DNA of 15,610 nt from an uncultured Collinsella sp. (GTDB taxonomy: Bacteria; Actinomycetota; Coriobacteriia; Coriobacteriales; Coriobacteriaceae). Under the pieces are notes generated by a model. The model made no database searches. It had not been told where the DNA came from and saw nothing but the letters and a program-made list of their open reading frames with translations. Made by a program: the position numbers and the translations under genes. Positions 14,651-15,610 of this stretch are shown here, piece by piece (within the stretch, counting starts at the first letter, position 1; each line of letters starts with the position of its first letter). The stretch covers positions 1 to 15,610 of the forward strand of contig CABQLI010000053.1 of the NCBI GenBank assembly GCA_902464965.1. Reading direction: 5' to 3'.

Positions 14651-14717
14651 AGTTGCGGTGAAATAGGGACTGTTAAAGGCTTTAAAGCCGCCAAACCATC
14701 CCTATTTCACCGCAACT
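14651..14717. repeat. 19-bp perfect inverted repeat with inner palindrome
   Basis: The arms 14651-14669 and 14699-14717 are exact reverse complements across 29 nt. The loop holds a 12-bp self-palindrome, GGCTTTAAAGCC (14678-14689). The sequence lies 48 nt after the hydrolase stop and has no T tract, so it is not a classic terminator. It resembles REP-like intergenic palindromes, which is an inference. Confidence 0.8.
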
Positions 14718-14765
14718 TACGATATACCGACGTTACGGCCATCGCAGGTAGAAGGCGGAAAGCGA

Positions 14766-14864
14766 AAACGCCTCTAAGCGAGCAAGGTGACGTGAAAGAG
14801 GAGGGCATTGACCTTTTTGGTCATGCCCGACGATTGAACGTCAGATTGCCGCTTAGGGGCGTTT
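14766..14864 (-). terminator. Long nested hairpin after proB, possible terminator or repeat element
   Basis: Four stacked stems nest symmetrically: AAACGCCTCTAAGCG (14766-14780) with CGCTTAGGGGCGTTT (14850-14864, one G-U), GCAA with TTGC, TGACGT (14788-14793) with ACGTCA (14838-14843), and GGGCATTGACC (14803-14813) with GGTCATGCCC (14819-14828, one bulge). On the minus strand the last arm ends in GGCGTTTT, so it could terminate proB. It is far longer than a usual terminator, so it may also be a mobile palindrome or a small RNA. Confidence 0.6.
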
Positions 14865-14878
14865 GCAGCGTCAATTGG

Positions 14879-15610
14879 TTAGGCGAAGACGATTAAGTTA
14901 TCCCTGTGTATCGCCGGCTTCTCGGCCAGGTTAGCGAGCAGGCGGTTGCTGGCGATCTGGTCCTGGCGGCGACCGGCAGCAAGTTCCAGCACGTCCGAAT
15001 CGGCCTCGGCGATACCGCGGGCGACGACCATACCGCTCGGATCGCACACATCGAGCACATCGCCCTCGGCAAACTGGCCATCGACCTCGCGAATACCCAC
15101 CGCAAGCAAGGAAGAGCCACGGCTAACCAGCGCCTTCGCAGCACCATCATCAACCGTCACCGAGCCGTGGGCCTTGTCGCCCAGCGCGATCCACAGCTTG
15201 CGGGGTGCGATGTCCAGACGCTCCGCCGGCGGATCGAACAGCGTGCCCACGCTCTCGCCGCGGGCGAGACGCACGAGCGCATCGGGCTCCTCGCCCGAGC
15301 AAATCACGCTCTGAATGCCCGCAGTCATCAGGATACGGCTCGCGCGGATCTTGGTAATCATGCCGCCCGTGCCCACCGATGTAGAAGAATCGCCCGCCGA
15401 GGCGATAATCTTGGCATCGATCTTATGCACGACCGGGACAAACTCGGCCGTGGGGTCCTCATGCGGATTGGCAGTATAGAGACCATCGATGTCCGAGAGC
15501 GTCACGCACAGATCGGCAGAAACCAGGCAGCTCACAAGCGCCGCCAGTGTGTCGTTGTCGCCAAACTTGATCTCGTCGACGGTGACGGTATCGTTCTCGT
15601 TGACGACCGG
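14879..15610 (-). CDS. proB: Glutamate 5-kinase, 3' part (start lies outside the window)
   Basis: The C-terminal 243 residues of ProB, which phosphorylates glutamate to glutamyl-5-phosphate, the first and feedback-controlled step of proline synthesis. The amino-acid-kinase part shows FGDNDTLAALVS, TLSDIDGLYTANP and GTGGMITKIRA. The last 90 or so residues are the PUA domain found in most bacterial glutamate 5-kinases (DKAHGSVTVDDGAAKAL onward, then LLAVGIREVDGQF). The frame is open from 15610 without interruption. The family is about 370 residues long, so roughly a third is missing upstream. Its partner proA is 1.8 kb downstream on the same strand, with the hydrolase gene between. Confidence 0.96.
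   Translation of the reverse strand, partial: PVVNENDTVTVDEIKFGDNDTLAALVSCLVSADLCVTLSDIDGLYTANPHEDPTAEFVPVVHKIDAKIIASAGDSSTSVGTGGMITKIRASRILMTAGIQSVICSGEEPDALVRLARGESVGTLFDPPAERLDIAPRKLWIALGDKAHGSVTVDDGAAKALVSRGSSLLAVGIREVDGQFAEGDVLDVCDPSGMVVARGIAEADSDVLELAAGRRQDQIASNRLLANLAEKPAIHRDNLIVFA

Overview
The window is high-GC bacterial chromosome, most likely from the Coriobacteriia (Actinomycetota), probably a Collinsella-like gut anaerobe. This is inferred from codon usage, a Rho factor with a very long basic Ala/Pro-rich N-terminal extension, a CarD-type regulator, and intergenic palindromes of the kind common in that group. No marker gene was compared against a database, so the genus is a guess. 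Most of the window is ordinary core genome. There are no complete mobile elements, no CRISPR array, no prophage, and no obvious new multi-gene system.

Layout. Positions 1-330 hold a minus-strand tRNA cluster (His, Lys, Lys; the last is cut by the window edge) with a recognisable promoter. Positions 440-2653 carry, on the plus strand, a class I/II aminotransferase and a zinc-site ROK-family sugar kinase (fructokinase type), each with its own terminator. A perfect 18-bp bidirectional terminator then separates them from a minus-strand pair: an uncharacterised two-TM, Ala-rich protein and a VanZ-family protein (2767-4624). Next on the minus strand is rho (4937-7555), whose transcript leader may form alternative hairpins. 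Positions 7712-8262 have no convincing gene but hold degenerate repeats. These include a roughly 60-bp imperfect inverted repeat whose arms encode related short peptides head to head, and a 72-nt direct repeat. Then comes argS on the minus strand (8344-10197).

From 10198 to 10539 is a divergent control region with a TTATGCA-N11-TGCATAA dyad. It is followed on the plus strand by a CarD-family regulator and an HD-domain protein, each closed by an almost identical 40-nt terminator. The right end is a proline block: proA (minus), a prolyl aminopeptidase-like hydrolase (plus), then the 3' two thirds of proB (minus). Two long palindromic structures lie between the hydrolase and proB.

How the genes fit together: ProB and ProA make glutamate-5-semialdehyde, the proline precursor, and the hydrolase between them would release N-terminal proline from peptides, so the right end combines two proline sources. 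Rho, ArgS, the tRNAs and CarD are housekeeping transcription and translation functions. The aminotransferase and sugar kinase are independent metabolic genes. The parts most worth a second look are the repeat-rich 7.7-8.2 kb gap, the palindromes at 14.65-14.87 kb, the rho leader, and the uncharacterised two-TM protein.
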